A DNA stretch of 64,000 nt, taken from positions 24,774 to 88,773 of the forward strand of contig JAZKYH010000050.1 in NCBI GenBank assembly GCA_045612065.1, given 5' to 3'. Within the stretch, counting starts at the first letter, position 1. Every line of letters begins with the position of its first letter. This document shows positions 8,475 to 15,509 of this stretch, piece by piece. The position numbers were made by a program, and so were the translations under genes. Under the pieces are notes generated by a model. It saw only the letters and a program-made list of their open reading frames with translations. It ran no database searches and was not told the DNA's origin. This stretch comes from UBA1189 sp045612065. Its GTDB lineage: Bacteria > Bacteroidota > Bacteroidia > Bacteroidales > Bacteroidaceae.

Positions 8475-9275
8475 ATGAAAAAGTTTATTCCAAATTGTAT
8501 ATATGGCCTTATCCTTAGCTTGCCTTTGCTCTTCAGTTGTAGTGAAGAGATTCCCTATGATGAGCGTTACGAGGAGTTGCCTTCAGTGGAGGTAAAACGA
8601 AATATCCTTCTTGAAGACTTTACAGGTCAGTTCTGCTCCAACTGTCCCGATGCGCACCAGGTTATCAGCGAACTGCAGGAACTTTATGGCGAGCACGTCA
8701 TTGCCGTAGCCATCCATGCCGGTCATTTCGGTATTGCCGAAGGTGACAATCCCAATATCGTGGGACTTATGCAACCTGAAGGAAACACCTATGCCTCGCA
8801 TTGGGGCATAGAGGCTTATCCTATGGGGCTTATCAACCGGACTTCAGGCCTGCTCAAGCATACCGATTGGGCTTCCTATTCACGTCAAGCACTTATGGCG
8901 GAGCCCCAAGCAGCCATTACCATAACGACCGAGGTTGCTGACGGCAATATTGTTGTCCACACCGAGCTTCAATCTGTTGCCGGCCTCAATGGTAAATTGC
9001 AGTTGTGGATTACCGAGAGCAACATCACTGCCGTACAGCAGAATGGTGGTACGCTTACCCCAAACTATGTCCACCACCATGTGTTCCGCGCTTCGGTGAA
9101 TGGGCTTTGGGGAGAAGATATTGCCTTGGAGGCTGATGAGCCAGCGACTCGTGAACACAACATTGCCTTGCACGATAATTGGAATGTCGAGAATCTCTCC
9201 GTAGTGGCCTTCATTTATAATGAAGCCGATGGTGTGGTAGAGGTGGCAGAGCAACATGTCAATACAAATATTTAA
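8475..9275 (+). CDS. Omp28-related lipoprotein with thioredoxin-like CxxC
   Basis: The 266-residue protein is a predicted lipoprotein: a hydrophobic leader ends in LLFSC with the lipidated cysteine at residue 22. LEDFTGQFCSNCPDAH (cysteines 54 and 57) and AIHAGHFG mark the Omp28 family of Bacteroidetes outer-membrane lipoproteins, which have a thioredoxin-like domain followed by a beta domain. Its role is not established. A second Omp28 homologue lies on the opposite strand at 11035. Its C terminus overlaps the open frame of the next gene, whose likely start is at 9289. Confidence 0.85.
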   Translation: MKKFIPNCIYGLILSLPLLFSCSEEIPYDERYEELPSVEVKRNILLEDFTGQFCSNCPDAHQVISELQELYGEHVIAVAIHAGHFGIAEGDNPNIVGLMQPEGNTYASHWGIEAYPMGLINRTSGLLKHTDWASYSRQALMAEPQAAITITTEVADGNIVVHTELQSVAGLNGKLQLWITESNITAVQQNGGTLTPNYVHHHVFRASVNGLWGEDIALEADEPATREHNIALHDNWNVENLSVVAFIYNEADGVVEVAEQHVNTNI

Positions 9276-9288
9276 TATACCAACAACA

Positions 9289-9807
9289 ATGAAAAAAGTT
9301 TTCAGCACCCCCTTTGCTATGCTTCTTAGCATGGCTATGGCAGTAACGTTTACTGCATGTAATCCCGAAGAAATAATTGATGAAGACGTAAGAACATTGG
9401 CATTCCTTTGCGATGGTGAAGCTATTGCCAGTGGCTCCACTTATACCTCTTCAAAACTCGATGAGGCATATACAACTATGGGTATGACACGTTTCGTCCC
9501 CGGCATCGACCTTGTGGGCGACTTTGATGGTGAGGTCATTGTAATCGTAGAGTCGCTCAACAGAGCCATGGTGGAAATGTGTGCCTTCGGTGGTTGTCAA
9601 ATGACTCTTCCTCACTTGGATTATACTGCCACCGCATCGGGAGGTATCAGTGCGAACACCCCTCTTCCGCTCGACATTCACTACACACCGACAGGAACTT
9701 CAAGCGAAGGCCATCGTGCCGTAGCGCTCGTTACAGCCTACTGCGAAGGATATGAGGCTAATGCTATTAGCTTTACTTTGGTAATGACGGACGTGAAGGT
9801 TGAATAA
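9289..9807 (+). CDS. Hypothetical lipoprotein
   Basis: The product has 172 residues. The open frame starts at 9256, but ATG 9289 gives a proper lipoprotein signal (MKKVFSTPFAMLLSMAM ... FTAC), so I use it. The mature part has no recognised domain and looks all-beta. It is the last gene of the unit beginning at 6282, 13 bases after the Omp28 gene, and is followed by the AGTACT repeat cluster and a bidirectional terminator. Confidence 0.7.
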   Translation: MKKVFSTPFAMLLSMAMAVTFTACNPEEIIDEDVRTLAFLCDGEAIASGSTYTSSKLDEAYTTMGMTRFVPGIDLVGDFDGEVIVIVESLNRAMVEMCAFGGCQMTLPHLDYTATASGGISANTPLPLDIHYTPTGTSSEGHRAVALVTAYCEGYEANAISFTLVMTDVKVE

Positions 9808-9814
9808 AACCTTT

Positions 9815-9898
9815 AGTACTTGCATAGCCGTACTGCAGTACTTTGCCTTCAGTACTTGAGTACTTACATGTAAGTACTGACCAAAAGCAAGCTATGCA
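9815..9898. repeat. Nested palindrome cluster built on AGTACT
   Basis: AGTACT occurs five times (9815, 9837, 9851, 9859, 9873). Two longer perfect palindromes lie here: 12 bp at 9830-9841 and 20 bp at 9859-9878. An outer inverted repeat TGCATAGC (9821-9828) with GCTATGCA (9891-9898) encloses most of the cluster. Confidence 0.9.
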
Positions 9899-9924
9899 GA
9901 AAGAATTGATAGTGATAAATAACA

Positions 9925-9954
9925 GAAAAGGATTGCCGAGGCAATCCTTTTCTA
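9925..9954. terminator. Bidirectional terminator between convergent operons
   Basis: A 14-bp perfect stem (arms 9925-9938 and 9941-9954, core GGATTGCC/GGCAATCC) is flanked by A and T runs, so it can serve both strands. It sits between the lipoprotein stop at 9807 and the metzincin stop at 9956. Confidence 0.85.
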
Positions 9955-9955
9955 T

Positions 9956-11023
9956 TTACTCAAATGTTTTTAGCACATACTGGTTCGTTCGTGTGGACTT
10001 TGTCGTCAAAGCTTGTTGCTCGGGCAGTCGTACCTTAGGACCAGGAATGTAGGGACTGTGCTCCAATACGTAGCGAATACGTGCTGCTTGTTGTGGTGTG
10101 AAACGATTGGCCTCCGTATAAGCATAGTCCATAATGTTGGTAGAGCGGAACTCCTCTCCTGTCTCGCAATCTTCTCGCATCAGGAGTATTTCCCTTTCTG
10201 CATCATCGACACCACCTCCTGACGATAAATATGCTTGCATCAGTTTGTCGTATGCAGCCTTGTTGTAGGTTGGTGTGTCGTCGCAGAAATCACTATCGAA
10301 ACATACATCGCGGTCATAAGTTATTGGGTCTTCGGAAAAAACGTGTCGTAGACCGAGGAAATGGCCTAATTCATGTGCCAAAGTATTTACCACATCGGTT
10401 ATGGTGTAGTACTCCTCATGGGAGTAGATGTACTCATTGTTGATGCTCACGCATTGTGGCCAGGGTAACTCATGCCAATCTGCTTCGTATTCCAATTCGG
10501 TAAGTCCCTCCAAGGTGTCTGGTTTTATTACATAGGGCGAATGTGAAATTCCAAGAATACCCTTATCTTCAAAGGAGTAGATGAAGATGTTGATGTATTG
10601 GCTGGGATCCCACATGTATTGGCAATATTTCTTAGGGTCTTTCCCATATCCCATGAAATAACTACTATTGATGGTAGTCTCGTTTATCTTGTGTCGAACT
10701 ACACCAGGTTCTTCGAGTAAACTGCTATCAGGGTCATGAGTTGCCATTACAAACTTAATGTCAAGGTCTTCACCGCAATTGTCATATAATTTATTCACTT
10801 CTTCCATGAGCGATGCCAAGTGACCTTCTATGATGTTTTGTTGCTTGTTCGTACTGCTCTTGTAGAGTACATGAAATATTACAGGAAGGTTATGACCAGT
10901 TTCAACTGAAGGAGTAGGGGGCGTTGGAGGAATCGGGGGATGATCCTCTTCACGATTACACGCTACTCCCACGAAGAGGAGTAGCGTGATAAGCAAGAAA
11001 TAACTCTTTCTATATATGCTCAT
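9956..11023 (-). CDS. Zinc-dependent metalloproteinase lipoprotein (metzincin, BF0631-like)
   Basis: The 355-residue product has a lipoprotein signal (FVGVAC, cysteine 22), a proline-rich spacer (residues 29-40) and a metalloprotease domain. Zinc ligands are seen in AHELGHFLGLRHVF: H217, E218, H221 and H227, the HExxHxxGxxH metzincin motif. The PMP-like region and overall length match the Bacteroidales lipoprotein family named after BF0631. It probably acts at the cell surface or periplasmic face of the outer membrane on unknown proteins. The gene lies 11 bases after an Omp28 gene on the same strand, so the two are coexpressed. Confidence 0.88.
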   Translation of the reverse strand: MSIYRKSYFLLITLLLFVGVACNREEDHPPIPPTPPTPSVETGHNLPVIFHVLYKSSTNKQQNIIEGHLASLMEEVNKLYDNCGEDLDIKFVMATHDPDSSLLEEPGVVRHKINETTINSSYFMGYGKDPKKYCQYMWDPSQYINIFIYSFEDKGILGISHSPYVIKPDTLEGLTELEYEADWHELPWPQCVSINNEYIYSHEEYYTITDVVNTLAHELGHFLGLRHVFSEDPITYDRDVCFDSDFCDDTPTYNKAAYDKLMQAYLSSGGGVDDAEREILLMREDCETGEEFRSTNIMDYAYTEANRFTPQQAARIRYVLEHSPYIPGPKVRLPEQQALTTKSTRTNQYVLKTFE

Positions 11024-11034
11024 CGGATAATGCG

Positions 11035-12186
11035 TTATTTGTATGCAAAGGGAACTGAATCACCAACTTTACATTCAACGATATTGTTGACAAAGTAGGT
11101 TGACGATGTTCCTGATGTAGCAGTCACTATCACCGCTATCTTGCAATTGGCAACATTGGAAATGTTGGCTTCTGTGACATCAAACTCATGAAAAAAATCC
11201 ACAGTTTCGCCCTTTTTACATGCTCCTTTCTCATTCAGGAGTTTGCCTTGGATGGGAGAGATGCAACTTGCGTCACGTAAGATGTGCATGTGGTCAATCA
11301 GTACTGTAGACTTGTTGTCAGAGAATTCGGGCCATTGGCTTGATTGATATTCAGGAACACCATCCTCGATGAGCCATGCGTTGATGCGGTAGTTACCTTC
11401 TTGGCCGATTTTTATGGCTGCACGTACAGCGACTACGGCACTGTCTTTACTTACGGCAGTGGCTGCAGTAATGCCTACACGGGCTTCCTCTTTTAACTCC
11501 ATACCTACCATAGAATTGATTTTCTCGGCAGTTACGCTGGGATAATCATTTTGTAGTATAATCTCAGGATTGAGGTTGAATACGCAATGAGGGAACCCTT
11601 TCTTTGCAGTCGGTGCTACCGCTGCATCCGAAGCAGCATTACTGAATTCGTCACCACTATGCATTGCCACTATTACTGCCTTATCGGCATTCGAACCGTT
11701 CTCTCTGAATATTTCAAGTGCAGTAATCATATAAGGACAATATCCGCACCATGTTCCTGTTCCTTCGGCTACAAGCACTTTGCGTTGAAAATCAGAAAAT
11801 TTCTCTTTCTGACCATCTTCTGGTAGGTCTACATAGAGTGTGGGATTGGCCGCTTTGATGGTTACCGTTTTGGATACCTTGCCTTTGTAACTTGCGAAAA
11901 CCTCATAGTCTCCTGATTTCTCTGTGCTAAAACGATTGCTCTTCATGCGCTTCTTGTTCATGTAGATGACTGAAGAATCCGTAACATTGATGCCATCGAA
12001 TTTTACAGTAAGTACTGCTTCATCCTCACCATCAGCTATGATGATATAAGATGAAGGGTATACAACCAATCCCATTTCGATTGGGGTTGTGTCATCTTCA
12101 CCGCTATATATTTCTTCGCAAGAGGAAAGTCCCCAACCGATAAACAGGAGGGCTAATAGGGAAAAGATTTTTGAAGATTGAGTCAT
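11035..12186 (-). CDS. Omp28-related lipoprotein with CGYC motif
   Basis: This is the second Omp28-family protein in the window, with 383 residues from ATG 12186 (MTQSSKIF). The longer frame to 12222 would bury the signal peptide. The lipobox is GLSSC (cysteine 23). An N-terminal Ig-like segment (about 35-110) precedes the thioredoxin-like part, where AEGTGTWCGYCPYM carries cysteines 147 and 150. AMHSGDEF parallels AIHAGHFG in the first homologue. It is cotranscribed with the downstream metzincin lipoprotein gene. Function is unknown; a role in heme or protein capture is only a possibility. Confidence 0.83.
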   Translation of the reverse strand: MTQSSKIFSLLALLFIGWGLSSCEEIYSGEDDTTPIEMGLVVYPSSYIIIADGEDEAVLTVKFDGINVTDSSVIYMNKKRMKSNRFSTEKSGDYEVFASYKGKVSKTVTIKAANPTLYVDLPEDGQKEKFSDFQRKVLVAEGTGTWCGYCPYMITALEIFRENGSNADKAVIVAMHSGDEFSNAASDAAVAPTAKKGFPHCVFNLNPEIILQNDYPSVTAEKINSMVGMELKEEARVGITAATAVSKDSAVVAVRAAIKIGQEGNYRINAWLIEDGVPEYQSSQWPEFSDNKSTVLIDHMHILRDASCISPIQGKLLNEKGACKKGETVDFFHEFDVTEANISNVANCKIAVIVTATSGTSSTYFVNNIVECKVGDSVPFAYK

Positions 12187-12212
12187 AGTTTCTCTATTTG
12201 TTTTATAACCAA

Positions 12213-12248
12213 AAGGGTGCAATGCCTACCATGAGACATTGCATCCTT
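12213..12248 (-). terminator. Hairpin between the 884-residue lipoprotein and Omp28 genes
   Basis: A 12-bp stem with one G-T pair (arms 12213-12224 and 12237-12248) is followed on the minus strand by TTTT. It may be a partial terminator that lowers transcription of the two downstream genes. Confidence 0.6.
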
Positions 12249-12275
12249 CCTGATTTTTGTTTTTTCGTATCTACA

Positions 12276-14930
12276 TTATTTAGTGTACTTAGCCTTAATG
12301 TTGTCAAGTACGGGGATGTAGGTCATCTTTGACTCCTTTACTCTTACATCCTTTGTGGGGAGGTAGGTGCGCTTGATGCGGTTGTTCTGTGACTTAACCG
12401 CTTTGTTGAGGTCAATCTTAGCAGAGCGTGTTGCAATTTCTGAGTTTTCTTCCTCTACTACTGCACCGCGTGTCAACTGGATGTCCGCAATTGTTTTGAA
12501 GCCACCGCCATTGAAACTCAGTGAACCCCACTCCCAGAAACCGATAGCTGGGTAGCACATCTGACCTTCGTAGTCAACTCCCTTGATAACGAGAGTGTTC
12601 TCGTCAACTACTTCCACGGGGTATGCACCATTGTAGAATGAATATTCGTCTTCGGGGTTATTACCTACCAATACGAACTCATACCATCCCCATGCAGCAA
12701 CGGGAGGAAGTGCCATGAGGTTAGCGTCGCCAAGGAGATATAGGCTACCATCCTCCTGCACTTGGAAGAACAACTTGGGACCGTATGCATAGAAGAGTTC
12801 CTCTACGTCGTATGCTGAGTAATCTGATGAGCAGAAGAGATCCCAAGGAGTTGCATAGGTGTGAGCCTCTTCAAGGCCGAGGCCAAGGATGTAGTTCTGT
12901 CCCTTATACTTCTCTTCATACTTGGTTACCATCCTCTTATATTCAGCAAATTGCTCTTCAACCTGTGTCTTAGCGATTTCCATAGCCTCTTCATCGGTTG
13001 CACCTTTGTCCATTGCGCTCCAATAGTAGCTCTCGTAGATCTCTGCATAAGCTTCGCTATTTTCGTCGAAGGTTGCGGGAGAGTTGTCAAAGGTCTCACC
13101 CAATGAAAGTGTGGTGTAGAGTGTATCGCGAACATAGTCGTATTCCCATGTCTCCTCGTTGTATATTGCTTCCATACGGATGACGCGAGCTGTCCATTCA
13201 CCCTTCAGCTCTGCCGCGAGTTTGCTATATTCAGGTGCCTCGGGCAGCGCAGGGTATGCTGCAGAACGGCTCTCACCGACAAAAGTAGATTGGACGTCAT
13301 CCTCATTGTATGCTGTAACAATCAAAGTGGTCGCTGCATCCTCCATTGAGTAGATGCTGAGGTACAGACCCTCATCGCTATTGATGGCTGCGATGTCATC
13401 TTCGGTGAGGTATTCGCCATAGTAGCTAATCAAATCTTCGTAAGTAGTACCATAGCTGAGCTGCTTCACTACTTCCTTGGTGTAATTGGCGATGTGTTTT
13501 GCTGAAGCAACATTCTTTGACTCGGACTTGATACGGAACCATGCCAAATTGGGTGTGGGCTCGTCTCCATAAGGATTGTCACAACCCTCGATTGTAAGTT
13601 CTGCAGCAGGAAGTGTTGATGGGGTCAATGTTACATGCAATGTGTCGTAGCTGATTACTGAAGCGTCCTCTGCATATACACCAATTACACTGATAATCCA
13701 GGTAGTACCTACTTCCAATCCCCAAACCATGTTCTCATCGATTACGAGGTCTTGTGTGCCGCTCTGTACGAGTTCTCCATAATATTCGAGTAGAGTAGAG
13801 GGAGCTGCATCCTTGCTTACAAGGCTTACCAAGTTACGATATTCGCTCTTCTCCATGGGAGCAATTACATATTGTACATCCTCATCCGCAGTGCAACGCA
13901 ATTTGATACGACGTTCGGTCTTGGCTACAAATTCTACGTTAACCTTGCTCTCAACCATTTCGAGTGCAGCCAACAGGTTCTGACGAGCGTAGAGGCCAGT
14001 GGGATAGTAGTCATCGCTGTACCAAGGTATTTCGGTGTAAGCTCCTTTGCGAGCAGCGGTTGTTGTACCTGCGCGAGTAGCAAGAGGCATGGGATCATAA
14101 GCTTCGCCATTCCAATCCTCGTCACCCCAATCTTCTTCACCCCAATCTTCTTCGCCCCAGTCTTCTTCTTCAGTTTCCAGGCTGGGATTCATCTCATAAA
14201 GGATGTTACCCTCTTCGTCACACTCGGCAATCATCAATGTGTATGCAGATCCGGGATGGATGTAGAAACCGCCATCCCCCTCTTCAAACCAGTCCTCACC
14301 GCTGTTGATTGTTACAGTCTGAGGGCCTGTGAGACGCAAACCGTCGCTGAGGAATGTGATGTCGTCAGCCCAACCATTTGCACGGAAAGCATTGTAGTTC
14401 TCTGTGGGGAGGATGGCGTACATATAGGTCATTCCTTCGGGAACATTGAAGTGGAATGTAAAGCCCTCTTTTCTTGACTCAATCACATTGATGAGGCGGT
14501 CATAACTTGCTGTCATGAATGTGGCTGACTGTGCAACCAACTCATCGTTCTCAGTATACATGATGTATACGGTGTACTCTTTGTTGCCCTCAAGGCTGTA
14601 GATTGAGAAGGTGCAGTTGTTGTCTACAACCGCTGCAATGCGTCCCTCTTCCTGGGCCTCAGAGAACAAAACGATAGGATCTAACTCTTCTTCCTCAACA
14701 GCACCTTCGTGTACGTAGTATGCCAAAGAGTCTACGGCTAAATCCTTAACCATGAATGTGGCGGAAGTTGAACCGATTGATGCTACTGTCACTGCAGAAG
14801 TTTCGGTACTAACAACTTCGTCGCCGCCTGTGGAACCTCCACCGATAGGTTGCTCTTCATCACAACTGGCAAATACGCTAAGAAAAGCACAAATACCTAC
14901 CATGAATAAATTACGATAGTTTCTTTTCAT
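12276..14930 (-). CDS. Large surface-type lipoprotein of unknown function
   Basis: This 884-residue protein starts with a lipoprotein signal (LSVFASC, cysteine 23). The mature part appears to hold several fibronectin-III-like beta segments, for example SIGSTSATFMVKDLAVDSLAYYV and NKEYTVYIMY. Near residues 255-275 there is a short tandem repeat of acidic W-containing units (EEDWG three times plus a variant). The C-terminal third resembles the glycan or matrix binding tails of Bacteroidetes lipoproteins, but I recognise no named family. It is the first gene of a three-gene unit with Omp28 and the metzincin, driven by a promoter at 15012-15041. Confidence 0.72.
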   Translation of the reverse strand: MKRNYRNLFMVGICAFLSVFASCDEEQPIGGGSTGGDEVVSTETSAVTVASIGSTSATFMVKDLAVDSLAYYVHEGAVEEEELDPIVLFSEAQEEGRIAAVVDNNCTFSIYSLEGNKEYTVYIMYTENDELVAQSATFMTASYDRLINVIESRKEGFTFHFNVPEGMTYMYAILPTENYNAFRANGWADDITFLSDGLRLTGPQTVTINSGEDWFEEGDGGFYIHPGSAYTLMIAECDEEGNILYEMNPSLETEEEDWGEEDWGEEDWGDEDWNGEAYDPMPLATRAGTTTAARKGAYTEIPWYSDDYYPTGLYARQNLLAALEMVESKVNVEFVAKTERRIKLRCTADEDVQYVIAPMEKSEYRNLVSLVSKDAAPSTLLEYYGELVQSGTQDLVIDENMVWGLEVGTTWIISVIGVYAEDASVISYDTLHVTLTPSTLPAAELTIEGCDNPYGDEPTPNLAWFRIKSESKNVASAKHIANYTKEVVKQLSYGTTYEDLISYYGEYLTEDDIAAINSDEGLYLSIYSMEDAATTLIVTAYNEDDVQSTFVGESRSAAYPALPEAPEYSKLAAELKGEWTARVIRMEAIYNEETWEYDYVRDTLYTTLSLGETFDNSPATFDENSEAYAEIYESYYWSAMDKGATDEEAMEIAKTQVEEQFAEYKRMVTKYEEKYKGQNYILGLGLEEAHTYATPWDLFCSSDYSAYDVEELFYAYGPKLFFQVQEDGSLYLLGDANLMALPPVAAWGWYEFVLVGNNPEDEYSFYNGAYPVEVVDENTLVIKGVDYEGQMCYPAIGFWEWGSLSFNGGGFKTIADIQLTRGAVVEEENSEIATRSAKIDLNKAVKSQNNRIKRTYLPTKDVRVKESKMTYIPVLDNIKAKYTK
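14113..14168 (-). repeat. 15-bp tandem repeat coding for EEDWG units
   Basis: About three and a half copies of a 15-base unit close to CCCCAATCTTCTTCA (plus-strand reading), in frame in the 884-residue lipoprotein gene. Slippage would change the count by whole units without a frameshift. Confidence 0.8.
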
Positions 14931-15011
14931 AATAAATGTATTATTAAATTTATAAATATTGAGAATTATGTTCTTTTTACCTAATACCTAATAAACACTT
15001 CGATTCGGCTG

Positions 15012-15041
15012 CAAATTTACACTTTTTTACAATAAAACAAA
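15012..15041 (-). promoter_or_regulatory. Promoter for the 884-residue lipoprotein operon
   Basis: On the minus strand, TTTG (15038-15041) is 18 bases from TAAATTTG (15012-15019). The spacing is slightly short but both boxes are exact. The leader would be about 75 bases. Confidence 0.65.
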
Positions 15042-15196
15042 TAAAAATGCAAGAAAAAGTAAGATTTTGCAAAATATACTAAGCAAAATGTTATTTATTC
15101 CGCATTTAATGGGAGAGGGTAATGAGTTTTAATCTAAAGTAAGACTCCCTTCTCGTCTTTGCATAGGTCAATAATTGTACCTTTAATTCATTGTTT

Positions 15197-15278
15197 ATTG
15201 ATGGCGACCACTTGCGCAGATGCTCGCCTAAAAACGCGCAAGTGGTGGCGAGCATGTACGCGAATGGTCGCCATCAAT
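15197..15278. repeat. 82-nt palindromic intergenic repeat, copy A
   Basis: It ends in a perfect 14-bp terminal inverted repeat (ATTGATGGCGACCA at 15197-15210, its complement at 15265-15278). Inside, ACCACTTGCGC (15207-15217) pairs with GCGCAAGTGGT, around the same dyad axis as copies B and C, and TGCTCGCC (15221-15228) is complementary to GGCGAGCA (15247-15254). It has the same length as the copies at 55812 and 60237. Confidence 0.9.
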
Positions 15279-15410
15279 GGTGGATTGATTGCTGTGTAAA
15301 ATGTAATCTATAGCAAGGAAACTATACAAAATTCACCAGGTTCCATAAGTGCATAAGTATAGTTTTGCTCTGATTTTGCCATGTGTATTTATCACTTTTT
15401 TAACTTTTTT

Positions 15411-15441
15411 TTTGTTTTTTCGAATATAAACTCTATCTTTG
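15411..15441 (+). promoter_or_regulatory. Promoter for the susC-susD operon
   Basis: TTTG at 15411-15414, 19 bases, then TATCTTTG at 15434-15441: an exact match to the Bacteroides consensus. The predicted leader to ATG 15510 is about 60 bases. Confidence 0.85.
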
Positions 15442-15509
15442 CGCCTTCTTGGAATCGTGTCCTCAGATGGGGACTATTACTGAAATTATATTAATATATA
15501 TAGGTATCT

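Larger units (their letters stand above)
14931..15509. other. Intergenic region between divergent operons
   Basis: These 579 bases hold the minus-strand promoter of the 884-residue lipoprotein gene (15012-15041), copy A of the 82-nt repeat (15197-15278) and the susC promoter (15411-15441). I see no coding sequence. Confidence 0.8.

Noticed and set aside
13872..14477. 201-codon plus-strand frame opposite the 884-residue lipoprotein
   Set aside because: It is antisense to a well-supported gene and its product is low in recognisable features, a shadow of codon bias.
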